The translations under genes were made by a program, and so were the position numbers. A stretch of 64,000 bases of DNA, taken from positions 124,001-188,000 of the forward strand of contig JABDRB010000026.1 in assembly GCA_013041925.1 (NCBI GenBank), read 5' to 3'. Below, in pieces: positions 63,221 to 64,000 of the stretch; position 1 is the stretch's first letter; each line of letters starts with the position of its first letter. Under the pieces are notes generated by a model. The model did not search any database and was not told the DNA's origin. It saw nothing but the letters and a program-made list of their open reading frames with translations. The stretch is from Akkermansiaceae bacterium (GTDB taxonomy: Bacteria > Verrucomicrobiota > Verrucomicrobiia > Verrucomicrobiales > Akkermansiaceae).

Positions 63221-64000
63221 CTAGAACCGGCTTTCTTTGATAATGATAATATCGCCTTGGTAAATAAATACCATGGGGTCCTTGCCGCTACGAATGTTGC
63301 GGATACTCACATCGATCGCCTTGTAACCGGTTTTCATTTTTCGGTGGAGAATACATTCCTTCTGATTGGCCACCTTGCTGAAACCACCAGCCTTGGCAAT
63401 CGCCGTAAGAATGTCAATTTTGCCATTTGACGGAAGGCTGATGTCGCCAGGGTTCTTTACCTCTCCTGAAACCGTAGAGGTGCGCACAGTGAGCTTTAAG
63501 TCAGTCCGTGGTAGCCTCGGAACCACCACCGTGTCCCCTGGTAGCAAAAGAATTTTACCACTGTTGGCCAGACTGTGTTTGCTGGCTCCACCTGCCTTGC
63601 GGGCCACGGTAATATTACGGCTATTGCCCATTTCCATCACACCACCGGCCATGGCGACTGCGGAGGCCAAGTTGATGGTTCCCTCCTCGGGGTAAGCAAT
63701 ATTACCGGGGTTTTCAACCGCTCCGGCGACAGTCAACCATTTCTTAGCATAGCTGACAATCGTCATCCTGACCTTCGGGTCAACGAGGTAGTCTTTTTCG
63801 TAGAGCTCTTTAACTTTTTGTTCTGCCTCGCGCAGCGTAAGCCCTTTAATCTCCACCGTGCCGATCAAAGGCAGGGAAACATTACCGGATTTCCCGATCA
63901 TTGCCTCTGTCTGCATGTCGGCCTCCTGATAAACAGATAGACTAATAACATCCGTCTGTTGAAGGCGGTAATCCTCAGCGTGCGCATACCACGGAGCTAG
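63221..64000 (-). CDS. Wza-like polysaccharide export protein (5' end outside window)
   Basis: The frame runs open to the window edge. The bases beyond 63916 still code for matching sequence (DYRLQQTDVISLSVYQEAD), so the ATG at 63916 is internal. Visible are the poly-export domain (GNVSLPLIGTVEIKGLTL and REAEQKVKELY) and two SLBB-like segments (LTVAGAVENPGNIAYPEEGT and VSGEVKNPGDISLPSNGKID). It forms the outer-membrane or periplasmic export channel, driven with the Wzc-like kinase downstream. The signal peptide must lie beyond 64,000. Confidence 0.92.
   Translation of the reverse strand, partial: LAPWYAHAEDYRLQQTDVISLSVYQEADMQTEAMIGKSGNVSLPLIGTVEIKGLTLREAEQKVKELYEKDYLVDPKVRMTIVSYAKKWLTVAGAVENPGNIAYPEEGTINLASAVAMAGGVMEMGNSRNITVARKAGGASKHSLANSGKILLLPGDTVVVPRLPRTDLKLTVRTSTVSGEVKNPGDISLPSNGKIDILTAIAKAGGFSKVANQKECILHRKMKTGYKAIDVSIRNIRSGKDPMVFIYQGDIIIIKESRF

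Noticed and set aside
63221-63916. Complete Wza-like gene starting at ATG 63916
   Set aside because: The frame continues upstream to the window edge with matching poly-export domain sequence, so the gene is cut off, not complete.
1-64000. tRNA or rRNA genes
   Set aside because: I saw no cloverleaf with a TTCGANNC-type arm or rRNA-like sequence; the only RNA gene I can support is the SRP RNA.

Overview
The window looks like a chromosomal piece of a Verrucomicrobiota bacterium, probably a marine or biofilm-living member of the PVC group. This is inferred from gene content, not from a marker gene. The clues are paired formylglycine sulfatases, a TAT-exported Gfo/Idh/MocA oxidoreductase, large secreted PDZ/alpha-toroid proteins of the DUF6288 type, an exosortase-linked exopolysaccharide locus, few Shine-Dalgarno sequences, and text-like short tandem repeats inside and between genes.

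Region 1 (1-10,000) is mixed. It holds the signal-peptide end of a truncated secreted gene, a secreted GH88/GH105-type hydrolase with a perfect inverted repeat upstream, and a small conserved-looking protein followed by a terminator. Next come a protein fusing a glycosidase barrel to a GT2 transferase, queA, a ferritin with every ferroxidase residue, a small membrane protein, an SRP RNA gene, a secreted GH42 beta-galactosidase and a secreted alpha/beta hydrolase.

Region 2 (9,000-21,800, minus strand) reads as a carbohydrate-degradation cluster: a 1,293-residue fusion of a dead sialate-O-acetylesterase-like domain with a PDZ/DUF6288 module, a 1,061-residue PDZ/DUF6288 paralogue, two sulfatases, a TAT Gfo/Idh/MocA protein and the hydrolase. 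It suits attack on a sulfated, acetylated or unsaturated glycan. Region 3 (22,000-25,300) has a secreted monohaem protein, a LolA-like periplasmic protein and an HTH protein of unknown role, closed by a 16-bp-stem bidirectional terminator.

Region 4 (25,345-64,000, all minus strand) is a 38.7-kb exopolysaccharide locus. In transcription order it starts with a Wza-like export protein (cut by the window edge) and a Wzc-like tyrosine autokinase. Sugar-nucleotide epimerases, an ABC transporter, a methyltransferase, about a dozen glycosyltransferases, three acetyltransferases, a sulfotransferase and a Wzy-like polymerase follow. It ends with a TPR - exosortase - TPR cassette and the polyprenyl-phosphate sugar transferase. 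Inferred workflow: the phosphoglycosyltransferase starts the repeat unit on lipid carrier, glycosyltransferases extend it, acetyl, methyl and sulfo groups decorate it, and the polymerase with Wzc/Wza polymerises and exports it. The exosortase would process C-terminally tagged proteins encoded elsewhere.

The most unusual things are genomic. Three different heptanucleotide tandem repeats sit in frame in one glycosyltransferase gene. A 29-bp sequence occurs in two inverted copies beside GCGGC hairpins. A 210-bp MITE-like element is flanked by CTAG duplications. A 36-codon GT2 stub, still coupled to its upstream gene, marks the edge of an AT-rich island. The exosortase seems to lack its third catalytic residue.
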